A DNA stretch of 64,000 nucleotides from the NCBI RefSeq assembly GCF_954871325.1, contig NC_088775.1, forward strand, positions 40,277,561 through 40,341,560. The letters are read 5' to 3'. The position numbers and the translations under genes were made by a program. Below the pieces are notes generated by a model that was not told the DNA's origin, did not search any database, and worked only from the letters and a program-made list of their open reading frames with translations. Positions 25,020 to 37,579 of the stretch are shown piece by piece. This DNA comes from Gordionus sp. m RMFG-2023 (Eukaryota > Nematomorpha > Gordioida > Chordodea > Parachordodidae). Every line of letters starts with the position of its first letter. The stretch's first letter is position 1.

Positions 25020-25500
25020 TTTGATGATAGCCCTCCAACTACTAGAAATATGCATCTAATATTGACCCATCTACCGGTTTTACATTATTTTAATGTTTGT
25101 TTAATTTCAACAATAGTTTATTTATATTTTTGCCTGATTTCTTTATTTGTCTAGGCTAACCCTAATCCCTCACATTGCTACAAAACATGATGAATCTATT
25201 ATTAAAGATAAGCAAATAAAATAATGACGATTAAACAAACGCCTTACCCATTCTAGAGGTACTGGTAGACAAAATGATAAAGAACTAGCATGAAATAAAC
25301 TCATCTGGAGGTTTATTTATTTTTTTTTATCTTATGTTTTCTATACATGATTATTTTATTTTCACCCATTCCTCCAAATGATATTTCTATCACCACTACC
25401 ACAATCCCTATGCCACCTCCTCCGATTTTTTAACAAATATAAACATTTAATTCTGTGCTATCATTCACTTCACTAGGAGTTAATATTAATATTACTCCTC
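25020..25500. other. no confident gene
   Basis: The sequence is less AT-rich than its surroundings, with cctcc and accacc runs. No domain is recognised on either strand. Confidence 0.4.
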
Positions 25501-25538
25501 CGATTCTCTGAGAAACTTTCATGAATATTTAGAGGAAT

Positions 25539-25950
25539 GTTCATACTTGAATGTACAGTACGGTCAATTTCATCAACTTTATTAATGGAAAAATATGCAG
25601 TATTTCTGTCGTGTGGTTGAGTTAACATTGTTGTTCATGTTTCTATTATAGAAGGGGATACCAATTCTGACATTGACAGAAATATCGTTTTGCGTGTTCA
25701 AACTTGAATGTACAGTACAGCCAATTTCATCAACTTTCTTAATTGAAAAATATGCAGTAGTTCTGTCGTCGCCTTTATAACAATATTTACGACCGTTTTA
25801 TGGTTTAGTTAACATTGTCGTTCATGATTCTATTTTAGAGGGGGGGTGCCAATGCTGACATTGATAGAAATATTGTTTTACGATTATAGACATATCATCT
25901 TTATCAGGACGTATTGTGTTTTGTACACTGCTTTGGTAATCCTTCATTAC
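25539..25950 (-). pseudogene. tandemly duplicated coding-like segment, unidentified
   Basis: Two tandem near-copies (about 25539-25693 and 25694-25885) share acttgaatgtacagtac, caatttcatcaactttatta-type and ttaacattgttgttcatg sequence. On the minus strand both copies encode the same peptide core, AYFSIKKVDEIGCTVHSS in one and AYFSINKVDEIDRTVHSS in the other, with mostly conservative codon differences, and an upstream stretch reading DDMSIIVKQYFYQCQHW. The two copies are in different frames relative to each other. I do not recognise the protein. Confidence 0.4.
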
Positions 25951-25999
25951 TTTCATCTAACCCTAAATGATATAAAATTATACATTAATTATTTCCTCT

Positions 26000-27821
26000 C
26001 CAGACAACCACCCAGATTAATTTAGTCACTTTTCCCATCAAAAATTAAAGTGTCAACAAGGATTTGCTCTTAATTTTATTAAATACATAATAAATATTCC
26101 TCATTTTTTTTTAAAAAAATTATCCTAAATTTATATGTCAATAAAAAAAATATCTTAAAAAATATATATATATAATTTGCATATAAGTTACATTAGTGTT
26201 TAATGGCATTTTTGTAATTTAAATAGACATCATTTTTTTTACTTAACATAAAAAAATATATATCCCTTATCAAATTCTTTGACAAATAATTGCAGAAATG
26301 CAAGACATACATTAAATTTATCTGAAAATCAACAATAACCTTATATAATAAACAACATATTTTTAAGATATAATTTTAATTGATCATATTACAAAAAAGT
26401 ATAAGAGTCGGTTATTTTTATTTTATTTGTCATGATTCTCTAATAAGTGGTTGCCCATACCTTCCCAGTTTCCATTAATACGGAATTTACATGTTTTTTT
26501 TCCATATTAGACTTATTGGTAAATCAGATATTTCCCGTTCATGTGATGATATTAAAAATTTAACTATCTCCGAGGCGGGAAAAAATTTCAAAATTATAAT
26601 GGGTAGGACTGGGCTTGGAACCTTAAAATTAATATTAGCTTGCACCTGACTTGGGAATATCTTTAACAATTTATTAAGGGTTGAGCTGGGCTTGATAAAC
26701 TTTTTTATAATTATAAGATCTTGGATGCTTCCTAATATTGTGAGCTTGAACCTGGCATGACATCTATCGTAAAAAATGAATAAAAATCTCATTCCCCGTA
26801 ATTTTTGACGGGCTTTCTACTTGTATGTATTAATTAATTCTAATATTTAAAATAGTATTCATTTAATAAATATTTAGTCTTATTAATTTTTAAATAATAA
26901 AATTAAATCTATTTTACTTAATAGAATTATAAAAGAATTCTTTCAGGGGACAATCATAAAAAATTATTTTTAGTTCAAGGGGTTAAGAACATGACACTCA
27001 CTATGTAAACTCTTATCAGAATTTATTATGTTATATAAATCGATAAAACAAAAACATTAAATATCTTAAGAAGAAATAATTATGCAAATATATTGAAGCC
27101 TTGATTTATTTACACAACAAGGATGCCATATTTGAAACATTTTAATAAGGACCAGAGTTAAATCATAAAATCAATTAAGAATTTATATATTATTATCGCA
27201 CCACCTGTAGTTGGGATATTATATACTAAAATAATAGTAGTTTGTAATAATATCAAAAATATACTTGTATAAAAATTTCACTCAAAACTGTTTTCAAAGA
27301 AGAAAAAAATATAGCTTTCCTAAAAACACGTAAAAAAAGAGAAGAAAATATATCTAATAAGTTTACATACATTGTGGGATGAATAATAAGATGTTTAATT
27401 TTTAATAATATTTTAATAAAATAGATAGCGTTAAAGAATTGAATGTAAATTGTTATTTATATTTATTATCAAAAGCATTTATTACTAACATTTATTAAAA
27501 TATTAACTGTAAAATATTCTATAACTGTCAAATACATCTGTAAGAAATTTTACATAATATTTTATAACCAATTATAATAGAGGATTATCAACTATATATC
27601 TACTTACTTTTTATAAATAAATCTTTTATACTTATTTAGACCTCTAAAATATTTTTAGGAAGAGGCATGGCAATAAAATTTAAAAATGAAAAATATTTTT
27701 GATTAGTAATTTTGAACTCGGCTATCAAATTTATTAATTTTCATTAATAAATAATTATATTTATTTAATTAGGGTTATAAAATAATTTAAATAACAAAAA
27801 TCAATTAAGCTTCAACTGTTA
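26000..27821. other. AT-rich, repeat fragments, no confident gene
   Basis: 26820-26995 is another copy of the repeat at 24660-24840 and 38400-38660 (attcatttaataaatattta, ttatttttagttcaaggggt). A 101-codon minus-strand ORF at 26487-26792 has no recognisable domain. The last 250 bases before 27822 belong to the same repeat family as 38300-38753, into which the Tigger element inserted. Confidence 0.5.
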
Positions 27822-28126
27822 CAGTCAAAACCGTTTAATTGCATATCGCTTAAGTGCAAAAACTTTTAAATGCGAAAAAACCCCGCGATTTTGATAATAA
27901 TTACTATGGTATAATGTTAAATTATATTTATAATTGCGAATCGGTTAATTGCGAAATATCGGATAATTGCAAAATTTTTCAGGCCCCATTTATATGACAA
28001 TAACGTTAATTTAATCGGATAAGTGAAAAAATAAAAAAAATTTATCGAAAAAAATTATTCATCATTTTTTTTTATTTAACCTTTTTCCATTCATCATTCA
28101 TTACCACGCCAGAAATTAATATAAAA

Positions 28127-29752
28127 ATGGTAAAAAAAATCATTCCAAACATTAACCCTGAAGCATAAAAAAGAAATAATTGATAAATTAAACACTACAT
28201 CAAAAACACAATTAGCATCAAATTACAATTGCCACGTCTCGACAATCTACCATTTAATAGCGAATAAAGTAAATATATGCTCACAATTTCTAAGGAATAA
28301 ACCTCCTACAACTAAAAGAGTTAGAATGAATTGTTACCCAAAGACAGAAGCAGCTTTATTGGTTTGGTTTACCCAAATGCGAAGTAAAAATTGCAGTCTA
28401 AATGGGCCAGTGATGTTAGAAAAAGCTATGTTTTTTAGCCAAACATTCAATGAAGGTAATTATAAGTTTTTATAATATATATATATAAATTATAGGCATT
28501 CCTACTATCAGCTGGTTGCAGAGATTTAGGAAAAGAGAGAATATAAATTTTCATAATGTTTGCAATGAAAAGGGGAGTGCAGATATTATTAATGCAAATG
28601 AATGGAGCAGAAATACACTACCATCTCTGATTAAAGATTATCAAAGGAGTAATATTTACAATTGTGATGAGACAGGACTATACTACCGAGCATTACCAAA
28701 GGGCACAATGGAATTTAGTGGAACTCAACACTGGGCTTCAAACCAGACAAGGAAAAGGTCACAGTTCTATTTATCATAAATGGGGATGGATCTGATAAAA
28801 AGTTATATGTTGTAGGGAAATTTAAAAACCCTAGGTGCTTTAAAAATAAAAAATTACCAATAAAATACTACTCCAATAAAAGCAGCTGGATGACAACCTC
28901 AACTTTTGAAGATATCCTAAGTGAATGGGATTCCTTATTAATGAAGAAAATTTTAGTTTTGTGACAATGCATCTTGTCACAAAACAAAATTAACATTTAA
29001 CAATATAAAATTAATTTTTTTACCAGCAAATACAACATCATTAATTCAACCTTTGGACATGAGTGCAATTAGATCCTTTAAATGTCATTATAAAAAGGGT
29101 ATCATGAGAAAAATGATAACATTGATGGAAGGAAATGACACCACCTCTTTTTATAAAAGATTTACACTTTATCATAGCCTCTATCTTATAAAATTTGCAT
29201 GGGGTGAGGTGACAAGTACCACAATCATAAAATGTTTTATTGAAGCTAAATTTTTTGATAAGTCTATGGCATTTGATTGGGAATTGGAGGATGATATAGC
29301 ACTAACTGACAACCAAGAAGATGAATTTGATTCCATATTTGAAGAATATGCGTTACACGATGATGATGCTAGCTCAATGATTGTGCTAGCTGCAATGGAA
29401 TTTTGGATGATCAGGATATTTGTAATCAGATAAGATTAGAATTGGAAGGTTTAATTACTTAAAATTTTAATTAATCTTATTTTTTATAGAAGGTTATGAA
29501 AGCTCCGAGAATGACGAAGGGAACCTAAGCCTAGAGATATCTGATCATTTAATTACAAAAGATCAGGCTCTTAATGGTTATTATACTTTTCTTGAATATG
29601 CTCATAAACATCTAAGGGATCAAGATTCACTAAGAAAGCTAGAGAATATAGTGGAAAAAGAAATATTTACTCCAGAGTCTAGCCAAACTCTTATCACAAA
29701 ATATTTTTATGAAATCTTTCATTACTTTATAATAATTGTGATGCATATATAA
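28127..29752 (+). pseudogene. Tigger/pogo transposase, decayed
   Basis: An N-terminal DNA-binding part from ATG 28127 (KKIIPNINPEA, ASNYNCHVSTIYHLI) joins across a 40-nt intron (28456-28495, GTAATT to TATAG) to IPTISWLQRFRKRENI. The first catalytic Asp lies in YNCDETGLYYRALP (about 28660). Then come KPDKEKVTVLF, ILSEWDSLL, and the second catalytic motif CDNASCHKTKLT with PANTTSLIQPLDMSAIRSFK (28955-29085). An acidic C-terminus with EGYESSENDEG follows. A stop after PEA and two frame changes (near 28720 and 28950) inactivate it. The domain order matches Tigger transposases (CENP-B-like helix-turn-helix plus DDE). Confidence 0.85.
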
Positions 29753-30468
29753 TAAAATTAGTTCAAATAAAATCTTATGTTAACAAAGCATTAATAAACT
29801 TTCATTCCAGCATGGTCTGTTAATACATTTACATTTATAATATTAGAATTCATAAGATTTGAATAGGCACAGGATTTTAAATCAAATATAATGTGAATGA
29901 AAACAAAACACTTAATAAACTTAAATTCTTTTATATTAATCTTATTGTTTCCAGTTTTTTAGGCAAAATATTTTAAAATTTGACTTTAATAATAAATTAG
30001 AATTTAAAAAGTGATAATATATTTGTGTAAAATTATATTTCAGTAAATTTAATGAATGTAAAATGACAAAAGTAGTTAAAATTAATGGAAATAAATATTA
30101 GGGTATTGTCAGCGTCTACATGGCAGAAAATTTGATGGAGGCAACCCCCATCCCAAATCTACCCCTACCCCCCTAAAAAAATTTCGCGGCCTTCGGCCGC
30201 GATATTTGCCTTAATCAAGAAAATCTTATATTAAGTCACTATTTATACCCTTACAAACATTCAGACCTGCTTTGGAAAAAAAAATTTACAAACTGATAAC
30301 TATTGTTACTATCCGTTTTCAATTAACTTATATTTAAGTAGGTAGTGCAATCTTTTCATAATTTGATTGATAATCAATTTATTTTCATAAAAATTAATAT
30401 AATAGTATTAAATGAGATAACATATTTACATTACTATAAAAAAATATCAAAAATTTAGTAAAAAAATA

Positions 30469-31010
30469 TAAGATGAGTAATTTTAAAGAGGTATAGCTTG
30501 ATTCTATAATTACTAATACCTTTATATTAAGTAAAAAAAACAAAATGAGTAATTTTAAAGAGGTATAGCTTGATTCTATAAATACTAATGCCTTTATATT
30601 AATTAAAAACATTCATATAGATATAACTATTATATAAAAAAATTTTTTATGTAAATATAACTTTTATATAAAATATTAGAATAAAGAATATAGTATATTT
30701 TGCACAAGAATTATAAAAACATTTATGTAAATATAACTATTATATAAAATATAAAATGAATAGAGTATATTTTGCACTGGAAATATAAATTTTTTTATGT
30801 AAATATAACTTTTATATAAAATATGAGAAAAAAATGAATATAGTTGCACTGGAATTATAAAAACATCTATGTAAATATAAGTTTTATATAAAATATTAAA
30901 ATAAAATGAATATAATATATTTTGCACTGGAATTATAAAAACATTTATGTAAATATAACTATTATAAAATATTTAAATAAAATGAATATAGTATTATATT
31001 ATGCACCGGA
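30469..31010 (+). repeat. tandem repeats inside the hAT 3' end
   Basis: A ~70-bp direct duplication at 30469-30605 (gagtaattttaaagaggtat, ttgattctata) is followed by about five ~75-bp units at 30610-31010, each containing atgtaaatataacttttata and tattttgcactgg-like sequence. Non-coding; lies downstream of the transposase stop. Confidence 0.85.
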
Positions 31011-31090
31011 CTAGAATGATATAAAAAACTATTAAATTAAATTTACATTATTAAAAAGGCGTATATAATTAGCTGTGAAAAAGATATAAC

Positions 31091-34000
31091 TTATTTTATT
31101 AATAATTTAGTTAATCTTTTAGACGTAGATGCAAATCGCGTTATAATGTCGTCTATTTTAAATCTTTCAAAAACATCAATTTCGCTGGATATTAGAAGTA
31201 AATTTTCTAAAAAGGGGTCAGAAATTTTATTCCGCATTCTAGTTTTATTTATTTTGACTTTGCTCATCACTCTTTCGGCTGAACAAGAAGTAGTTGGTAG
31301 AGTCAATAAATATTTATATAATAAATATAAATTAGAATAAGAATTTAATTTATTTAAAAGACGATATGGTAGTATAAATGAATATTTTATCCATTTTTTT
31401 GTATTAATTATGTTATCGTTATTGATATCTTCCTCGGTTTCATCGTTTACAATACCTTTAATTATATATAATTTTAAATAAAATATCAATAAATTACTTT
31501 CATCAATATATAACCCATCATTCTTTTTTATTTTCAAAAGATCCTTGCAATAAATGATTGCTTGTGAATCCAAATATAAAGATCGAAAATCATTATATTC
31601 ACGAGCAATATCTTGAGCATTTAATTGGTAAGTATGACAAATTTGAGATATTTGCCACCCTTCTATTCTATCATTGGCTATAATTCCAGCTGGTGTAAAA
31701 AGAGATATTTGAGATAAAAAATTTAAACAATCATAATTAAATCTTTCATTTAAATCATTAATGATTGTATCAAGCACAGGGAAAAATATTTCCCTTTTAT
31801 ATCTATAATGCTAAATAATAATTTTAAATCTTTTTTTATTCAACTTGTTTTTTTTTTGTTTAACATAATTATTGAATGCTGTTTGATCAAATTTGAATAT
31901 TGATTTTATATTATGCAATTCCGTTGTAACATTATTCTTTTTCAAATAACTGTTAGATAAGGAATGCAATTTTAAAAAAATATTATCCCCATTAGCTACA
32001 TTTTAAAATTATTTATAGAAATCGTAACTAATTTTAACCTCTTAGTCTTTGTAATTTATTTTTTGTGTGTTGTATTAATTTAGTTACCATAGCCAAATCA
32101 TTACCAACTGCCTGCATTTCAATACAAGCCTCATGTGTGCATTTCAATATTTCTTTCAAAATAAATAGACTTAATATGAAATCTTCATCCTTAATTCTTG
32201 TTAATAATCCATCGGCAATAGAAGAGGTGCTTGGGTCATTAGAATCTTTTAATTCATTTAATGATGCTATAATATGTTCATAAACATCTAAAAAAATTTC
32301 TACAGCTTTATAAGATGATGACCAATTTCTAAAAAAAGATAAGTTACATTAAAAATATTATATTTACCTTGTTGTATTTTTTATTCTTTTAAGAGATTTT
32401 TTAGACTTTGTCATTTGATATTTAACAAACACTCCTTGACGTCTTACCCCATTCATGAAATTATATAACTCATCCAATATTCCCATTACCTTTTTCATTT
32501 CTATTTTGCATCCACAAACATGAGCAACTACTAAATTGAGCCTATGTGCATGGCACCAAATATATATGGCTTTTGGAGCCTCTTTCAATATTAAAGCCTG
32601 CATTCCTTTGTATACTCCTCTCATATTCCCTGCACCATCCATACTTTGCCCAACCATATAATCAAGAGGAAGACCAAGATCTTTGAACTTAGAAAAAACA
32701 TGTTTCTTTATATTTTCCCCGGTGGTTTCTGATGTTGTAAAAACATGGATGATCCTTTCTACAGGATGTGGATGCGGATCATCTTCTATATATCTTACAA
32801 GTAAAGCAATGCATTCTTTTTTAGACACATCATATGTTCCATCTAATATGATGCTATAGGCACAATTCTCTTTAATTTTTTGAATAATACATTTTATTAT
32901 TTTTATCTTAATGACTTCAATAATTTTTTTCACATGGCCATATGACAATAAATTTATATAAGGTCTTGAAATTTTATCTGATTTTTTTCTCCTCAATTTT
33001 TCGTTGTTATCAATGTATGCCCGTAAAGTTGGAACCGTTTTTGCCATTAATTTTATGAGGCACATAAAATTACCTTCATTCGAATTAGTGCCCCAAAAGG
33101 CTATGTTACATTTTATAAGGTATATAATGGCATCAATAATATTATGAACTATATTACGATTTTCCATTATTATATCAAGCCTATTTGATAGAAAATGATC
33201 TTGAATACGCTTATTTGCAAGCCAAGTCATGTTGGTGTATTCACAATCCTTATGAATAGAAGATGACTCATGTCTCTCTAAGTCACGCTTAAAATTTTTC
33301 CAATTATTTACTCCAAGTTGAGTCCAAAAAGTATTGGATTTAGGGCCACCAAACATAAGACAATAAAGACAAAAGACTTTGTCTAAAGTGGTGCTATAGG
33401 ATAACCAATTTCTTGGTTTGAGGGAACCATCAATATTAACCTTTTTATAATAGGATATATTCATGCTCCTATTTAAAAGTAGAAATAATGGATGCGTAAA
33501 AATTAATAAAAATTAAATTTTTTAAAAACCTTTTGTGAGTAACAGGATATTGAAATATATTTGAACATGGCTGACATGGGCCTATGGAAATTATGAAATT
33601 AATCAAGATATTTGTCATTCTAAAGAATATGAAATGAAAAGGGTCATTAGGCTCCTTTTTTTTATATAATTGAATAATATTTGGGCCTTTAATGTTTGAA
33701 ATATTTTGGCTTGCATTGGGATTGATAATTGGATGAAAAAAAGATATAATTGGGGAATTTTCAATAACTTTGTGTGTTTGCTAATTATTATTAAAGAGTG
33801 TATAGTTTTATTTAAATTAAATACCTCATCATTCAAAATCAGCAGATCACTGGAACTGGGCATTGTATGAGAAGATAATATAATTTGGGAATCTTCAGTA
33901 AAAGATTTGTGCTAATTATTAAATAAAGAATAATTAAAATTTGTTTATTCATGAAAATATCTGAATATCCTCATTTATTCCCTTCAAAATTATAAAAGAA

Positions 34001-35538
34001 ATCTTATTTAAATTAAGTACCTCATTATTCAAAATCAGCAGATCACTGGAACTGGGCATTGTATGAGAAGATAATATAATTTGGGAATCTTCAATAAAAG
34101 ATTCATGCTAATTATTAAATAAAGAGTGGTTAAAATTTGTTTACTTATGAAAATCTTAATTTTAATAAAAATTTTATTCTTAATTAAGATATAGAAAAGT
34201 GGAAAATATTTCATAATTTATTCACTTCAGAATTATCAAACAAATCTTATTTAAATTAAGTACCTCATCATTCAAAATCACCAGATCACTGGAACTGGGC
34301 ATTGTATGAGATAATATAATTTGGGAATCTTCAGTAAAAGATTTGTGCTACTTATTAAATAAAGAATAATTAAAATTTGTTTATTCATGAAAATATCTGA
34401 ATATCCTCATTTATTCCCTTCAAAATTATAAAAGAAATCTTATTTAAATTAAGTACCTCATTATTCAAAATCAGCAGATCACTGGAACTGGGCATTGTAT
34501 GAGAAGATAATATAATTTGGGAATCTTCAATAAAAGATTCATGCTAATTATTAAATAAAGAGTGGTTAAAATTTGTTTACTTATGAAAATCTTAATTTTA
34601 ATAAAAATTTTATTCTTAATTAAGATATAGAAAAGTGGAAAATATTTCATAATTTATTCACTTCAGAATTATCAAACAAATCTTATTTAAATTAAGTACC
34701 TCATCATTCAAAATCACCAGATCACTGGAACTGGGCATTGTATGAGATAATATAATTTGGGAATCTTCAGTAAAAGATTTGAGCTAATTATTAAATAAAG
34801 ATTAATTAAAATTTGTTCATGAAAATATCTGAATATCCTCATTTATTCCCTTCAAAATTATAAAACAAATCTTATTTAAATTAAGTACCTCATTATTCAA
34901 AATCAGCAGATCACTGGAACTGGGCATTGTATGAGATAATATAATTTGGGAATCTTCAATAAAAGATTTGTGCTAATTATTAAATAAAGAGTAGTGAAAA
35001 TTTTAGGCAAATGACTTATTTTATTCTTAATTATAATATATAAATTTTTTTTTAACAAAAGTTGAAATATTTAAATATTCTTATAATTTATTTCCTTCAA
35101 AATTGATAAAGGGCATAATAAAAATGTACCTATATATTAAAAATCTTATCTTTAATAAAAATTAAAAGTATTATGCTCAAATTATAGATGAAGAATTGGT
35201 TTCTACTAATTCACAAAATTTAAGGTTATTTTTACTTATATTTATTGTCATGAATTAAAATAATATATATAAAAAATTACTTTTTGGAAGTAAGATGTTA
35301 TTGATTTTTTTTGTAACTTGGTTTCAACCCCATTTGTGATATTGAATGGAATATCTTTATTTAAGGATACCCAATTATTATCCTTTTTGATAGCTATCTT
35401 TGTAAATTTGATATCAGATAACTTGACATGAGGATGTTTATGTTTATAATGGTTATTTATTTTGTCACTTCTTATTTTAGAAGTTTTACAATTAATATAG
35501 TCACATTTGACTTTATATATTGTTTTGTTACTTGGCAT
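31091..35538 (-). CDS. ZMYM1-like hAT transposase, 12 exons, intact
   Basis: Exons, 5' to 3': 35538-35281, six repeat exons (34972-34889, 34783-34700, 34543-34457, 34347-34264, 34107-34021, 33911-33825), 33780-33530, 33468-32368, 32328-32039, 31995-31865, 31810-31091. They total 3264 nt and 1087 aa; phases agree at every junction. Introns within the catalytic half are 39-61 nt. Exon 1 has a BED/C2H2-like finger (CDYINC, HYKHKH). A TTF-type finger follows (GPCQPC, FCLYC, about residues 325-382). Next comes a DUF4371-type core with Asp in LDGTYD (~540) and SMDGAGNM (~608) and with CHAHRLN (~636). The dimerisation end has the catalytic Glu in SCSAERVMS (~1027). The last intron (31811-31864) removes an in-frame stop; its use is inferred. 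The protein would excise and reinsert the element in the nucleus. Confidence 0.85.
33825..34972 (-). repeat. tandem array of six phase-0 exons
   Basis: Six copies of one exon (87, 87, 84, 87, 84 and 84 nt by rising coordinate), each preceded by an AATTAG or similar acceptor and followed by a GTACTT or GTATTT donor. Starts are 33825, 34021, 34264, 34457, 34700 and 34889; spacings alternate near 193 and 243, giving a 436-bp two-exon higher-order unit. 34017-34346 and 34453-34782 are almost identical, so the latest duplication is recent. Each exon encodes a peptide with EDSQIILSSHT and MPSSSDLLILNNE; length differences are whole codons. The decayed hAT at 3077 has a single equivalent. Confidence 0.9.
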
Positions 35539-37400
35539 CTAGAATAAAAATGAAATAAATATTTAGATAATATTTTTTTACTCACTGATGGCCATCAAGA
35601 ATGATGGAGAATCATAATTTTATCCTTTATTTGACGGTGGATGGCTGAATCTTAAAATTCTCCTATCTTATGAGGTGTGATTCAGAAATTAAATTTATAT
35701 TTGTTTAAATGAGGGTGTAATTTTAAAATTTTCCAGTGGTTTTACAAAATATATTAAAGAAATATATATTTAGATATTTTAATATATGTGCACAATAAAT
35801 TTTTATTCATTTGTATTATATTTTTAATCTAAAAAATATATTAAAATCTTTTAAAATAAATTCTTATTCATTTGTATTTGTAATTTATAATCAAAAAAAT
35901 ATATTCTAGACCCTTATTGTTTTTAAATTAAAATTCATAAATATACACTCTATTAACATATTTTATAAAAATAATGAAAAATTTACTGATTCAATCATCA
36001 TCATATAAAGGAAATTTATTATGCACCCATCATTGAATAAAGAAGAAAATTCTGATTACCAGTCATTCATAATGGACTATCAGCTATTAACTTATATTTT
36101 TGATAATGTTTTCTTAAAAGATTCCTATTATATTATATGTAAGCTTAATGCATGGTCACAAAAAATATAATATTTTTTGTTATTTATGCCAAAACAATCA
36201 TGGATCAATATTTCCTCCATTATACACTTCACAATTGATTTCTTTATTTCTTAGTGTCCAACAATTTTTAGAAATGTATGATGCTTTGAAATCATAGTTT
36301 CTTTAAATTAACAATCCTAATAAATTTTGCAAATAATTGAAAACAGGCATATTTGTGATTTGCCCATTCATTTATCTTCAAATAAAGTCTGAGAAATGAT
36401 ATATTTTAATCATTGAAATTAGAGACCTTCACTGGCATTGATTTCTTCATCCAGCCTAGGTCATAAGTAAAAATAATTTTCAGGCCCAGTTCATGTTTAA
36501 TGGAAATCCAAACCCAAACCACATCATAGGTTTCAAAGATTATTCCCAAGCCATATCCAAAAATTTAATTTATTGTTAACAAAAATAAACAATATTTCAG
36601 TATATGGAATCACTTTGTCAATTCATTTAATTGAAATCTTTTCTTAAATCAATAATCAAATGAGAGGAATAGATTATCTGTTCATTCTCCCAAGATTTCT
36701 ATAAATATTTAGAAAAAAGGCCAAATATATTATGGAAAATTTGATGTTATATAAAATTTATCTAATAATGAAATAAAAAATTTATCAATTCTTTTAACAA
36801 ATTTTTTATCACACAATGGTTTTCACCTCTCACTTATAATTTTGTATATAATTTACACTTACCTCAAAGAATCATTTATCATAAATAGAAATCAATTATG
36901 GGTCCAACCTGATTGCCTCACAAAAATGTGGTAATATTTACCCCATTGAAAATGATTATTTAAAAAATTATTAGCAAAAATAATTGCCATGGTTCAAAAC
37001 CCAGATAACTTATTAAGTATACATATTAAGATTAAATAAAAATAGCTTCATTCTTTATTATATTTATTTATCTATCATCAAATTAAGGAAAATGCAATTA
37101 TATGCTTAAAAAATTACCTTTTTAAAATCCAAAAATGTTTCTTTATATTGTTAATTGAGTAGGATTATCTTATCATAAAAGGGATTCTTTATTCAAAAGG
37201 TCCTTATTATAAAAAAATATATATTGATAATTTAAAATTGATACTGTGAAAATCTAAATCCCATTATGTAAATGAATTTTCTAAAAATTTAAAAAAATAA
37301 ATATAGTGTATAATATTTATAAATTGACAGATATCTTTTCTTTAATTGACATTTTTCAGAAAATCAACGATAATCATATCGATTATTGGATTTAAAAATA
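35539..37400. other. 5' non-coding region of the complete hAT
   Basis: About 1.9 kb upstream of the transposase start, AT-rich with no ORF of note on either strand. It presumably holds the promoter; I see no element strong enough to call. Confidence 0.5.
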
Positions 37401-37419
37401 TCATAATACAAGTCAAAAA

Positions 37420-37515
37420 TTACCCTCCAAAAATCAATACCTACCCCCCAAAAACAAATGCCTACCCCCCAAAAATCAATATCTACCCCCCAAAATTAAT
37501 ACCTACCCCCCAAAA
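37420..37515 (+). repeat. short subterminal tandem repeat (taccccccaaaa unit)
   Basis: About five units of 17-20 bp with core ctaccccccaaaa sit roughly 60 bp inside the 5' terminus of the complete hAT. Arrays of short motifs near hAT ends commonly serve as transposase binding sites, which is the inferred role here. Confidence 0.75.
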
Positions 37516-37579
37516 TGCCAATATTTTTTGGAGGCATTTGTCTCCTACCCCCCCCGGCCATGTAGACACTGGGTATTGT

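Larger units (their letters stand above)
30110..37571 (-). mobile_element. complete hAT element, apparently autonomous
   Basis: The ends CAGCGTCTACATGGC (30110) and, inverted, CAGTGTCTACATGGC (ending 37571) are flanked by perfect 8-bp duplications GGTATTGT at 30102-30109 and 37572-37579. The 7462-bp element holds a 12-exon transposase gene (31091-35538) readable throughout, a ~2-kb 5' non-coding region, and tandem repeats just inside each end. It inserted into the Tigger's 3' region. A related end fragment is at about 44717-44800. Confidence 0.95.

Noticed and set aside
26487-26792. 101-codon minus-strand ORF
   Set aside because: No domain, no splice context, and the plus strand has comparably open stretches; likely chance.
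30394-30927. Minus-strand ORFs rich in Y, I and F with internal repeats
   Set aside because: They are readings of the subterminal tandem repeats of the complete hAT.
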